64,000 bases of DNA from Apostichopus japonicus. Its lineage: Eukaryota > Echinodermata > Holothuroidea > Aspidochirotida > Stichopodidae. Below, one piece after another: positions 1-9,768 of the stretch (positions within the stretch are counted from its first letter, which is position 1; each line of letters opens with the position of its first letter). The notes under the pieces were generated by a model that saw nothing but the letters and a program-made list of their open reading frames with translations, was not told where the DNA came from and made no database searches. The translations under genes were made by a program, and so were the position numbers. The stretch is taken from NCBI RefSeq assembly GCF_037975245.1, contig NC_092571.1, positions 5,540,001 through 5,604,000 on the forward strand, in the 5' to 3' direction.

Positions 1-703
1 CATAAAAAGCCTAGCCTTCTACGTGTGAAATAGCGTTATGTGCAGCGCGTTCCAATATGGAAGTGATTCCAGCATAACTCTCGTCTTGTAGCGCTAGTTT
101 CCGTCAAGAAAGGGGTCCGTGGCTTCGGCCTTAATTATATTTAGCTGCTCAATATGTACTGCGCTTGTTGCTTAGTATATGTGCACTGAATGTAATTTTA
201 TCAAACAGAGGGCAAGCAGATCGAACCTATAATACTGTACGCGTGCTTTCCATCGTCGGCATAAATTTTGTCTGGGTGTTTTAATACCGATAACTTTTAG
301 AAATCCATTTATAGCATCCAAATTGACTAGCACATAAAACTTTTCGCCAGAGAATTCTTTTTTATGTATCCTTTTACACAACATTCTGTTACGTTTGAAT
401 TTGATACCATCATAAATTCAACACAACTTTATTATTTTTCACCTTTATCGACCAGACTATAAGGACTTTGCAGGAAACAGACTAAATGATACCCATCGTT
501 AATATATTGAACGCAATCTTTATTACAAAACATTTCTTAAGACAAACAGCAAGAAAATATAAAGAAATTATTGCCTTAGAACACAACATGTATTGGTCAA
601 TAAACTACAAGTCTTCGTCCATCTGTCGTTGATTGTCAGTATGTTGAATTGTTATAAAGAAGAGAGTGGTTTTATGCACAGGCCAGGGAGACCGGAATAA
701 TAT
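1..703. other. Non-coding sequence, nothing recognised
   Basis: AT-rich sequence without a convincing exon, RNA gene or repeat that I can identify. The short reverse-strand open frame at 172-384 has no recognisable protein features. It could be intron of the UXS1 gene whose later exons lie downstream, because no earlier UXS1 exon was found in the window. Confidence 0.5.
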
Positions 704-1840
704 AAGGTATAAAACCTTCTCAATCATTTCTATTTGCTTTGTTTCTTTTATTAACATGTTAATAACTTCATATAATTAACATTACTACTAACATCGCACT
801 GCCGCCGCTGCTTATGCTTGCTCTCCGCTTCTATTGGATCAGAAAACAGTTGTTACTACTACTATCTATCTATCTATCTATCTATTATGCAGGCCCAAGT
901 TTCACACTAGCCGCGATATTGCGCAATTTGATTGCATTTGGAATATACGATTAGTAAAAAGCCATTTGCGATTAATATTTTTTAGTTTACCCGTCTATAA
1001 ACCATAAACATCTCGTAAAATTCCTTGTCAGCTTTCCCTTCTATGAAATAAACAAATGAATAAATAATAATTTCTTTCACATGGTAGTCTAACACCACAC
1101 TAAGTCAATGAGAAATCTAGCTAAGCCTAACCATCCGTTTATTTATTGAAATTGTGACGCAGTTATAAGATATCTATGGAATACTTTCATTATTGCTGTT
1201 ACAGTACGTTTGACCACATGGTTGCCTAACAACACACTAAGTCAATGGGGTAATCTAACCTAGCCATCTTTTTATTAGCTGAATTTGTGACGCAGTTATA
1301 AGATATCCATGGAATACTTTTGTTATTGCTATTATCTTCGACCACATGGTAGACTAACGCCACACTTAGTCAATAGAAAATCTGCCTAACCATCGGTTTG
1401 CAATTTTATTTTTTTAATTCAAACTGCGTAGGATTCGGGTAATAAATTAGGAACCAGGTAGTATCCACCGACGGGATATCTTCGTTATTGCTGTTATCTT
1501 CGACCACATGGTAGCCTAACACCAGCCTAAGTCAATGCGAAATCTGCCTAACCATCGGTTTGAAATTTTTTTTAAATCACACTTTGCGTAGGATTCGGAT
1601 AATAAATTAGGGACCGGGTAGTATCGCGTCGAGCAGGTACCTACATTATTGCTGTTATCTTCGACCACACGGTAGCCTAACACCACACTAAGTCAATGGG
1701 AAATCTGCCTAACAGTAGGTTTGCCATTTTTTGTTTTTTTTTTTTAAATCACACTTTGCGTATGATTCGGGTAATAAATTAGGAACCGGGTACAGTATCG
1801 CGTCGGGCGGGTACCCGGATACCCCGTGCAAACACTATTT
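704..1840 (+). repeat. Dispersed repeat with internal tandem units
   Basis: A repeat seen three times in the window: here in + orientation, and inverted at 14704-15598 and 15968-16547. It carries a tandem series built on the motif ccacatggtagcctaacacc; successive copies lie near 1078, 1211, 1330, 1500 and 1670, so units are about 120-170 bp. A CTAT microsatellite sits at 862-885. The right end has gggtacccggatacccc followed by gtgcaaacacta, and related ends (gtgtaaaac, gtaaacacta) close the two inverted copies. The terminal form TAGTGTTTRCACGGG resembles hAT-type ends, but no second terminus or target-site duplication was found for this copy, so the superfamily is unproven. Confidence 0.7.
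862..885. repeat. CTAT tetranucleotide microsatellite
   Basis: About six uninterrupted CTAT units preceded by a short ACT run. It lies inside the dispersed repeat. The inverted copy near 15210 has only the related AGT-type run, so the tetranucleotide run appears specific to this copy. Confidence 0.85.
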
Positions 1841-2180
1841 AATACCGTAACTAATTATTATTGTGGACATAGGCGTACGAGGCGGGGGGGCAGACTGCCC
1901 CCCCAAATTTCCAGAGGACAAGAAATTCGGGCAAAAGTCCTGAAAAATTCGGGCAGCCTAAGAGGAGAAAAAAATACATATATATATATTTTTTTATATA
2001 TATACAGTAGCTTGCCCGAATCTTTTCAAATTTTTGCCCGACAATTCCATGATTTTCTTTACTTAGCATCATGATGCCCGAATATTTCCGTGTAACACCA
2101 CCGCAAGCGCAGTTCATCTGGGCTACCACGCTTTTTGCACGATCAATTTTTTTTCTAACTAGTCAATTGTATACCTGGAC

Positions 2181-2806
2181 CAAGGGCGGCGGAACCGGGG
2201 GGGGGGCGCAGGGGGCAGGTTAAAAATGTGCCTTTTTTTCTACATAAAAATTGAGGTGCCTCAAGTTTGCAAGAGGCCAGGGAACCAGAATGAACACTCG
2301 AGAAGGGCCGTTTCCGACCATCTGAGGGGTTTGTAAAACCAAAAATTTTCTAGTACGCTCCGCGCCAACCGATGGTGGCGCTCCGCTCAGATAGTCGTGC
2401 ATACAACTTTGCAAATCCTGGCTAACCCTGTGACTTTTAATGAATTTCTGTGGGTCAAACTCAAAGTTATTTCGAATGGAAAAAATTTGTTAAGATATTA
2501 ACAAGAAAAAACTCTAATTCTGAAGATTCCTACATTAGCAACTAGCATGATTTCACCTCATTTTGTCTCAAAAGAAAACTTGTTCCTTGTTTCCCAATTT
2601 GCGCATTGGATATTGCAGTGCTAGTATGCATAATTTCCTTGAAGGGGGGGGGGGACCTTGATGGAGTGATGTGTATACACAAATAAGATAATACAATAAG
2701 AGTTATAAAGGGTACTAAATATAAGGCTGCATCAGTCCAATCGAATTTCTGCAAAAAGCCCTTTGATGTCGGTGCCCCCAGATTAAAAGTGCTTCCGCCG
2801 CCCTTG
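2181..2806. mobile_element. Nested hAT-like MITE, 626 bp
   Basis: Ends are caagggcggcggaa and ttccgccgcccttg, a perfect 14-bp terminal inverted repeat. The flanks carry a perfect 8-bp duplication acctggac (2173-2180 and 2807-2814), which fits hAT insertion. It sits inside the larger element 1868-5152 and so inserted after it. It is non-coding and contains G-runs near 2197 and 2645. The part at about 2251-2430 is shared with elements that have other termini. Confidence 0.9.
2251..2430 (+). repeat. Shared internal module, copy 1
   Basis: A segment running from gaggtgcctcaag through ccaaccgatggtggcgctcc to gcaaatcctggct. Similar segments occur at 4990-5095 and 9068-9240, inside elements with different terminal repeats. 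It has no coding signature. Confidence 0.8.
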
Positions 2807-3359
2807 ACCTGGACATCCCAGACATTAGTGTATATAAGAAATATTTTCTTTTTCATGGATGGTGGGGGGGGGGGAGTGCCTACAAGCCTAAAAGTACAGG
2901 TTTATCGTATTCTTTGTTATATTTCATACTTTCTTGTGAGACAAATTGCAGTCTCATCCGACACAGCGATATTATCCCGCCTACGTGTCGTTGAACAATG
3001 TATATTTTTCCGGAGGTAGCTGAGTACTGTGTTAAAATAATAAATAGGTAACTAAATAGGAGCTTAAAAAATATACTGTCCCATTTTTCCCCTTCAAAGT
3101 GATATTACCATTTTTGGTTCCTTGCTTTAGCAAAAGGAACCTATGCAGTCAGGTTGGCGTGCGTGTGTATGTGTGTGTGTGTGCGTCTGTGACACTTGCT
3201 TGGGTACGCTCTATCTCAATAAGGGAATGTTGGATTGAGGCCAAACTTGGACTATGGATCCCCCATATGGAGAAGGTGTGCCCTATTGTTTTTGGTGCCC
3301 ACAAAGGTCACCATAGGTCAGTTATGGTCCAAAAACCAAAAATATTAAAACTGCAATAA

Positions 3360-4720
3360 CTCCCAGTGCCAATGTGTGACAAGGTTGATATTTTGGGACA
3401 AGTTGTGAACTGGTTAGGGGAACATTTTCAAACTTAACTCGTCAACCCGCATCTGGGTGACCTTTGACCTCAATTTGACCTCTGGTGACCTTTACGTGTT
3501 TTGGGGATTTTTACAGTTTCGATGCTATTTTCAGATGTCAAAGGTACCTTCTGATCATAAATGTCAATAGGTTGACCCCCGTGTGACCTTCGAATGCGAA
3601 GTTATACAAGGTCAAAGTTAAATTTCAGACATTTTGTGCAATAACTCCCAGTGCCAAGGTGTGTCACGGTTGATATTTTGGGACAAGTTGCAAATGGTAT
3701 AGGGGAATATTTTCAAACTTAACGGTCATGTGATCCGAGGTCACCAAAGGTCAATTAATGATAAAAAACTAGTTTTTTGGCAATAACTCGAGAACGAATT
3801 GTCTGTTAGGGTTGGAAATTACTTAAATGTAATCCAATTTTCAACCCGCATGTGGGTGACCTTTGACCTCAATTTGACCTCTGTGACCTTTTTCATGTTT
3901 TGGGGATTTTTACAGTTTCGATGCTATTTTCAGATGTCAAAGGTACCTTCTGATCATAAATGTCAATAGGTTGACCCCCGTGTGACCTTCGAATGCGAAG
4001 TTATACAAGGTCAAAGTTAAATTTCAGACATTTTGTGCAATAACTTTCAGTGCCAAGGTGTGTCACAGTTGATATTTTGGGACAAGTTGCAAATGGTATA
4101 GGGAAATATTTTCAAACTTAACGGCCATGTGATCCGAGGTCAACAAAGGTCAATTAATGATAAAAAACTAGTTTTTTGGCGATCACTTGAGAATGAATTG
4201 TCCGTTAGGGTTGGAAATTACTTAAATGTAATCCAATTGTCAACCCGCATGTGGGTGACCTTTGACCTCAATTTGACCTCTGGTGACCTTTACTTGTTTT
4301 GGGGATTTTTACAGTTTTGATGCTATTTTCAGATGTCAAAGGTACCTTCTGATCATTAATGTCAATGGGTTGACCCCCGTGGGACATTCGTGTGCAAAGT
4401 TATTAATGTTAAAAATTTATTAATGTTAAAAAACTAGTATTTTGGGGGGAAAATGGGCAAAGAAAAAATGTTTGAATTTTTACAGTTTTGATGCTCTATT
4501 TAGGTCTCACCGTTCAGAAAGGTCAATTGGTTGACCTCCGGGTGTGCAGTTATGCAATTAAATCCCAATGCCATGGCTGATATTTTGGGACAAGTTGTGA
4601 ATGGTGGAACATTTCAAATTTCACGGTCATGTCATCTGTGGTCACCAATGTTATCATATATGTTGACCTTCTTGTAGGTGACCTTATATCTCTTACATTT
4701 TCGATGCCATGTTCAGATCT
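3360..4720 (+). repeat. 399-bp tandem repeat rich in AGGTCA half-sites
   Basis: About three decaying copies with a period of 399 bp: the marker gatgctatttt recurs at 3521, 3920 and 4319. Each unit contains tgacctttgacctc (3458, 3857, 4256), which on the other strand is AGGTCA-A-AGGTCA, a DR1 arrangement. Two units contain AGGTCA-NNNN-AGGTCA, a DR4 arrangement (3738-3753 and 4137-4152). These arrangements match nuclear-receptor response elements, but binding is not shown. The last copy fades after about 4400. The array lies wholly inside the hAT-like element 1868-5152. Confidence 0.85.
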
Positions 4721-4989
4721 CAAAACCGCATTTTGATCATAATCCGATCACAATTTGTGATCACAAATGTGTTGGCTATAGTGTTGGTTACGTTATGGGT
4801 ACATGTAGGACCACAATTACTTGACTATTTGAACCCAATCTTGCTTGATAATATTATGTGTATTGTCATATACCCCTACGCAAGGAACCACAGTGACCTT
4901 GGGCTCTTGTTTCTTCTTCTAATTTACCAAATTTTTGGGGAAGTGTAAATTTCTAAAACGTGAGATTATAAAATAAAGAATGTTTAGAT

Positions 4990-5095
4990 GCAACTTGCAA
5001 GGCCTCAGAAGTGCCGTTTCCGGCAATCTGAGAGGAATTTTCTTGTACGCTACGCGCCAACCGATGGTGGCGCTCCGCTTAGATAGTGTCACAGG
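4990..5095 (+). repeat. Shared internal module, copy 2
   Basis: Contains caaggcctcagaagtgccg and ccaaccgatggtggcgctcc, matching the module in the nested MITE and in the element at 8579-9248. Here it lies near the 3' end of the 1868-5152 element. It is shorter than copies 1 and 3. Confidence 0.75.
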
Positions 5096-5160
5096 AACTT
5101 TCGGGCACAAAAAGTTCTGCCCCCCAAACTGAAATGGTCCCGTACGCCTATGATTGTGGA

Positions 5161-6613
5161 AGCATAACTTAATAAATGTCGATGATTTTAACAATAACCT
5201 TTCTCCTTATGTGCTTACACATGAAGTGATCAACCAAATAAACGAAACGAAACAATCAAAGAATTTGTGTTTGATCATCTGCCAAGTTTGTCACAGTCTG
5301 CGTTGCAATCCTCTTCAGAAAACTGACAAGTGATATTTAATTGAAACATAACACGTTGCATCAGTTAGTTGGTCGCTTAGAATGTATAGTTTTTAGAGGT
5401 ATGCTGTATTGGCCCCAAATATGCCAGAAGTTAAAATATGGTCACCTTTGGTCAAAATTCTTCAACTGTTTTTATTATCACCTCGGAGGTTATATACCCA
5501 AAGGGACATTCAGTCATCTTGTGTGTTCATTTAGTATGTCTGAGAACAATATGGAGAGTAAAGACATTGAGGGAAATACCTTTGAAACTTCTAGCAATTA
5601 TAGCATGCTATAATTTGGGACCTATATACAGGGTATTCAGTTGAGGGGCCCTTGAGTTGAAAGAGTTCACTGTGAAGAAAATGAGTGCGCGGTATCGTAG
5701 ACATTTACTTTGCAGATAGGTTTCAATAATCAACGATTCACGTGTCATGATATCTCTACTAAGAAGTAAGTATAGTAGAGCAGTCAAAGCTAACATCGCA
5801 GTTTGCTAAATTTCTTTTTGTCATAAACACCGTTTCCACTATTATTCACGTGTAATGGGCCACATGTACTTAAGTCTCCTGCTAAATATTATTAAATATT
5901 CATTAATTATTACACGAAGTAGGCACAGCTCGAAGTTTTGTCGTGAACACCACACACGCGCGGTACGAGTGTTAACAGTATATATGGGTGTATGTACTGT
6001 AGGCAATGTTGTCGAACTCCTTCAGCTACTATTCTCTGTTCGTTGGAGAATCGATTTAAGAGTTTAATCAGGGAGTTGTTATGGAACAACTGCCTGCATA
6101 ACAACTCCCTGATTTAATAAGGATTTCGGTTTGTTTCTCAGGATATAAAATATCAAATGGCATGTGAAATAACATAAAAAAGAAGCAAGCCAAAAAAAGG
6201 ACCGGGTTACACTCTGCTGAACACAATAGGCATAGGCTAGGCCTACTCATTCACTCCACGATAAGCCGTTCCATTCAGTGCAGGCTGTCCATTGTGCCCG
6301 CGGACAAAGCTCTGTCTGCTGACTACCTAATTAATCTTCGGGACTTCTCTGTCAAAGCCTAGTGATGTCATTCAGAATATTCATAGCCTCCAAGGAAATT
6401 CGGCTCTCCGCGGCACACCGCAATGGTGAGTTTTGAAAAGGCCCCTAAATAACTGCCAGTTCTCATCGTAAATACCCTTTTAATCCGATATTGCATAGGA
6501 TATGATAACATGCAGCACCTGCTCCACTTCCAACATATATTATTTACTTTGTTTTGATAGACCAATTACATATCAAAGGTATATGATCACATTTCTTTCA
6601 TTATTAAATGTAG
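5161..6613. other. Non-coding sequence before the first UXS1 exon
   Basis: No exon, RNA gene or complete transposon was recognised, apart from the perfect hairpin at 6066-6114. It presumably belongs to the UXS1 intron that ends at the acceptor AG at 6612-6613. Open frames here (for example 5341-5613) show no family features. Confidence 0.5.
6066..6114. repeat. Perfect 18-bp inverted repeat (hairpin)
   Basis: Arms aatcagggagttgttatg (6066-6083) and cataacaactccctgatt (6097-6114) are exact reverse complements separated by 13 nt. It could be a residual fold-back element or an RNA stem in the UXS1 pre-mRNA. The stem is short for a metazoan microRNA precursor and there is no other support for one. 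Confidence 0.8.
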
Positions 6614-6671
6614 GGCAATCCAGAGGAGCATACTATTATGGATTTTGCTAACATAATCAAAGAGAAAATTG
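6614..6671 (+). CDS. UDP-glucuronate decarboxylase (UXS1), antepenultimate coding exon
   Basis: This 58-nt exon encodes GNPEEHTIMDFANIIKEKI plus the first base of a glycine codon. GNPEEHTI is a conserved block of animal UDP-glucuronate decarboxylase (UDP-xylose synthase), which converts UDP-glucuronate to UDP-xylose and CO2, normally as an NAD-dependent type II membrane enzyme facing the Golgi lumen. Its product feeds xylosylation of proteoglycan core proteins. The exon is bounded by an AG acceptor (6612-6613) and a GTGAGT donor (6672). Its phase joins exactly to the exon at 12323. The NAD-binding and catalytic regions are encoded upstream and were not found in the window. The following 5651-nt intron is mainly transposon sequence. 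Confidence 0.9.
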
Positions 6672-7436
6672 GTGAGTTTAATAATGTTACCTTGTATATT
6701 TAATATATATTTAATATATATTTAATAGCTTTGATTTACATGGGCATACATGGGCTCTGCATACAGCTCTCTAAGAGGGAGGGATTTTTTTGTACATATA
6801 TACAGTAAACTGTCCAAATTGTGAGAAGTTTGGGTTTTAACCACTTTTCAAGTTTATCTTTCAATATTTGAATTCTGATGTAAGCTTTAGTAAGTTGTCA
6901 ACCTGTGCTCAGCAGTGTTTCCACTAAGCCGCTATGACGCGATTTTGACGCAATGGCTTGCCGATTTGACGCACTGGCGTTCAGAGAAAGAGAAAAAAAG
7001 AGGGTTTCATTTTCTCCTGAATTTTATACAATGTGAATTGGGAAAAAATCGTTTCAAAAGGCATGGTGTTCAGAACTTCAACTTGAAGTGAAGAAATTAT
7101 TACTGTATTGTTTCCAATTTATCGTCAGAAATTTTAAATTAGCGATCGTTAACTTGACCCTAGCACTGTGGTTTCTATACAGTCACGTAGATTTAGCTTG
7201 ATTGTTGTAAAGCTAAATCTTATATTTTTGCTTTAGCTAGGGTTTCGCAGTAGCAGCGCGAATCGCGCAAACAGTTCTCACAATCCCACATCACATTTGA
7301 TCAAATTTGAAGCAGCTAGTGGGGGAGGGTCGCGCACAATCACCCAGAACTTCCCGCGCAGTCACTGGCAAAAGTTACGGCTTCCACTAAGCAATTTCAG
7401 TACCAGCGACAATAACTTCAAATCCCCCAAAATCTC

Positions 7437-7860
7437 CAACGACATGGTAGCCTAACTTCCATCTAAGTCAACATGGAACTCTAACCTAGCCATCTGTTTA
7501 TTCGCTCAAGTTGTGTCGCAAATAAAAAATATCCAAGAAAAACTGCAATCTTTGACAACATGTTAGCCTAACAACCACACTATATCAATGGGAAATGTAG
7601 CCTAACGGTCGGTTTGCAAAAAAATAATAACAATACTTTGCGTAGCTTTGTTTACATAATTTCCTTGCTGCTATCTTCGCGTGCAAGGTAGCCAAACACC
7701 ACAGGTAGTCATCGGGAAAATCTAGCCTAAGCATCTCTTTATTCGCTGAAATTACTAGAACTAAAATATCCATGAAATACTGCAACCTTCGACCACATGT
7801 TAGCCTAACAACCACACTAAGTCAATGGGAAATGTAGCCTAACCATTGGTTTGCAAAAAA
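7437..7860 (+). repeat. Tandem repeat related to the 704-1840 family
   Basis: Four units of about 113-125 bp begin near 7437, 7550, 7675 and 7790, each with a version of acatggtagcctaac followed by aagtcaatggg. The same motif builds the arrays at 1078-1760, 14704-15010 and 16060-16250. Here it lies inside an element with CAGTGTTTCC ends. Confidence 0.75.
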
Positions 7861-8578
7861 AAAAAAAAAATCGTTGGAAATCGGCAGTTGTTTTGAAGGT
7901 ATGTGCTATGTCTTAGAGAGGGTATGTTGTATTTTACATACACCTTTGCTGTGGTGATGCATTGAAGGTTTTAACTTCGAATACTTTTCAGCGGTGTAAT
8001 GGTTTCGTATTTGGTGGTGGGTAATTTTATCCACACACGAAAAAATACATGATTAAAGGAAAGGGCACCTTCAGTAGAAGTAAACCTGTGTTTATATATC
8101 AGTTGATGGGTTATTGGTTTTTCGTCATATATTCAGTGAATTGACGTTATTTGCTAAACGATCGCAAATTTTGGCAATTAAACTTTCAATGAATTTGCTA
8201 TACGGTCGCAGCTAACAAGGAAGAGGGTAATTGTGCTTACTTGATCCTGATGAATGCTTACAACCTTTTCCGTAAACAGCATATTGAACTTTGGAAAAGC
8301 GCCCTTAAACCTTAAAAAAGCCCTCGTAAATGCATTACGGGGGGCGTTGTCAACTTTTCATTTTCCAAAATAGCCTCCCAGAGCCAAATCTAAATTTCTA
8401 CCCTGCATTGCAAGTGGTGCACCACTATATTTGAGCCAAATTTAGCTTGTAAAGATGAAGCGTAATATGCAATGAACTAATTTATTATTATTTAGCAATC
8501 ATCGTGTATATACAGTAAAGCTCAGGGTTCCAAGCCTCAATTTAAAATCAGACATTGGATTGGCCGATGTTTAGTACA

Positions 8579-9248
8579 CAGGGGCGTAGCCAGTATGTAG
8601 CACTGTAGGCCCGGGCCTACCCTTTTTTGGCCAAGTTTTTTTTTTTTAACCACCGTAACTCAATTCCATAAGCTTGCTGGACGAGTTTTAGAGTCTAGAC
8701 AGGAAAATCTATTGAAATGAACATAGCAAGAATATGGCTAAATTAGGTGACTTATTCTTCTGTCATCTAGGCTGTCATTTCTATCGCGTGCCGTTTTAAT
8801 CAGCACTCTACCTGCCGAAGAAGACTAGGATCCGATCTTGTCAGTTTTTTAATATCTAGTTAAGAACCCATTTACGCAGATAATATTTCAGTTGAGAAAC
8901 ATTCCACAGTCATATAGGCATATCGTTGATTAGCAGACTGTATAGAGCTGCAGCACTTTGTTGGCTGTTGTTACTGGCTTACTCTGTACATGTTTAAATA
9001 CATTATGTAGTATTGAATTAAGTACTTTTTTAACTCGTTTGTTGTTTTGGTTTAAAAGTGATATTGAATGAGGTGTCTCAAATTACCAAGAAGCCAGGGA
9101 ACCAAAATGAACGCTCTGGAAGGGCTGTTTCCGGCCATCTGGGGGTTTGTAAAACCAAAAATTTTCTTGTACGCTCCCCGCCAACCGATGGTGGCGCTCC
9201 GTTCAGATAGTCTTGTCAACAACTTTGACAATCCTGGCTATGCCCCTG
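8579..9248. mobile_element. Nested short DNA transposon (hAT-like MITE), 670 bp
   Basis: The 5' end caggggcgtagccag and 3' end ctggctatgcccctg are inverted repeats with one mismatch in 15. The flanks are gtaca and gtact, so no clean 8-bp duplication is preserved and the hAT assignment rests on the style of the ends. It lies inside 6913-9445 and therefore arrived later. Its right part (9068-9240) is the module shared with 2251-2430 and 4990-5095. It encodes no transposase. Confidence 0.75.
9068..9240 (+). repeat. Shared internal module, copy 3
   Basis: Contains gaggtgtctcaaattacc and ccaaccgatggtggcgctcc, ending in the terminal repeat of the 8579-9248 element. It is closely similar to 2251-2430 although the two host elements have different termini. 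Confidence 0.8.
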
Positions 9249-9768
9249 GTACTAATACTGTGGGTAAAATGTTACATCGTGTGAAGTCACGAAAACATTG
9301 ATCGATTGTGTTTTGGGTTCAATAAAATAATTTTCCCGGAATTTAACCCCTTCCCCTAAGACCCCGCTCCCCCAGGACGGGGTGAGTCAAATTTTCAGAT
9401 ATTAGCCATTTTGACTCAATGGGAAATTTCTTAGAGGAAACACTGGTGCTCAGTAACAACTTAAAAAGTAACAGAAGAACTATTGTAGCTGCCTGTCATT
9501 TCTGGCAGTAAATATTTTTTGGTGGTAAGGCAGCCATAATTTTACATCTTGGTATTCCCTCAGATGTCCAATTCCACTTACCATTTTGGCTCTTTATCTT
9601 TGTGGAGTGCTTGATATTCCTGCAAATAGCTTTTTGATTTTTTAAAGGAGTTTATTCAACAACCATATAGTCAGTCCCTTGACCAACCTACCCAGTATTA
9701 TCAAAGTAGTATTGCAAATGCTCAAACTAAGACACCATCATACATTTTTTGACCAAGTAAATTTGGTT

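Larger units (their letters stand above)
1868..5152. mobile_element. Non-autonomous hAT-like element, 3.3 kb, composite
   Basis: The element begins cataggcgtacg and ends cgtacgcctatg, a perfect 12-bp terminal inverted repeat. It is flanked by a perfect 8-bp direct repeat attgtgga (1860-1867 and 5153-5160). An 8-bp target-site duplication is the signature of the hAT superfamily. No transposase reading frame is visible, so it would depend on a transposase made elsewhere. It contains a second complete hAT-like element at 2181-2806, a TG run near 3167-3185 and a 399-bp tandem repeat (3360-4720). Subterminal poly-G/poly-C stretches lie inside both ends. A block at 4990-5095 is shared with two other elements in the window. 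Confidence 0.85.
6913..9445. mobile_element. Non-autonomous hAT-like element, 2.5 kb, in UXS1 intron
   Basis: The ends cagtgtttccactaag (6913-6928) and cttagaggaaacactg (9430-9445) form a 16-bp terminal inverted repeat with one mismatch. Perfect 8-bp duplications gtgctcag flank it (6905-6912 and 9446-9453), which supports hAT insertion. The subterminal regions share ttttgac/tgactca-type motifs that could be transposase binding sites. No transposase frame is present. Inside are a tandem array (7437-7860) and a nested element (8579-9248). It occupies nearly half of the UXS1 intron 6672-12322. Confidence 0.9.

Noticed and set aside
1-6613. Earlier UXS1 exons (for example the conserved block just before GNPEEHT)
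   Set aside because: Looked for by eye on the + strand but no convincing match was found; they probably lie upstream of the window.
8571-9256. 8-bp target-site duplication for the element 8579-9248
   Set aside because: The flanking 8-mers ttagtaca and gtactaat do not match; only gtac(a/t) is shared, so no duplication is claimed.
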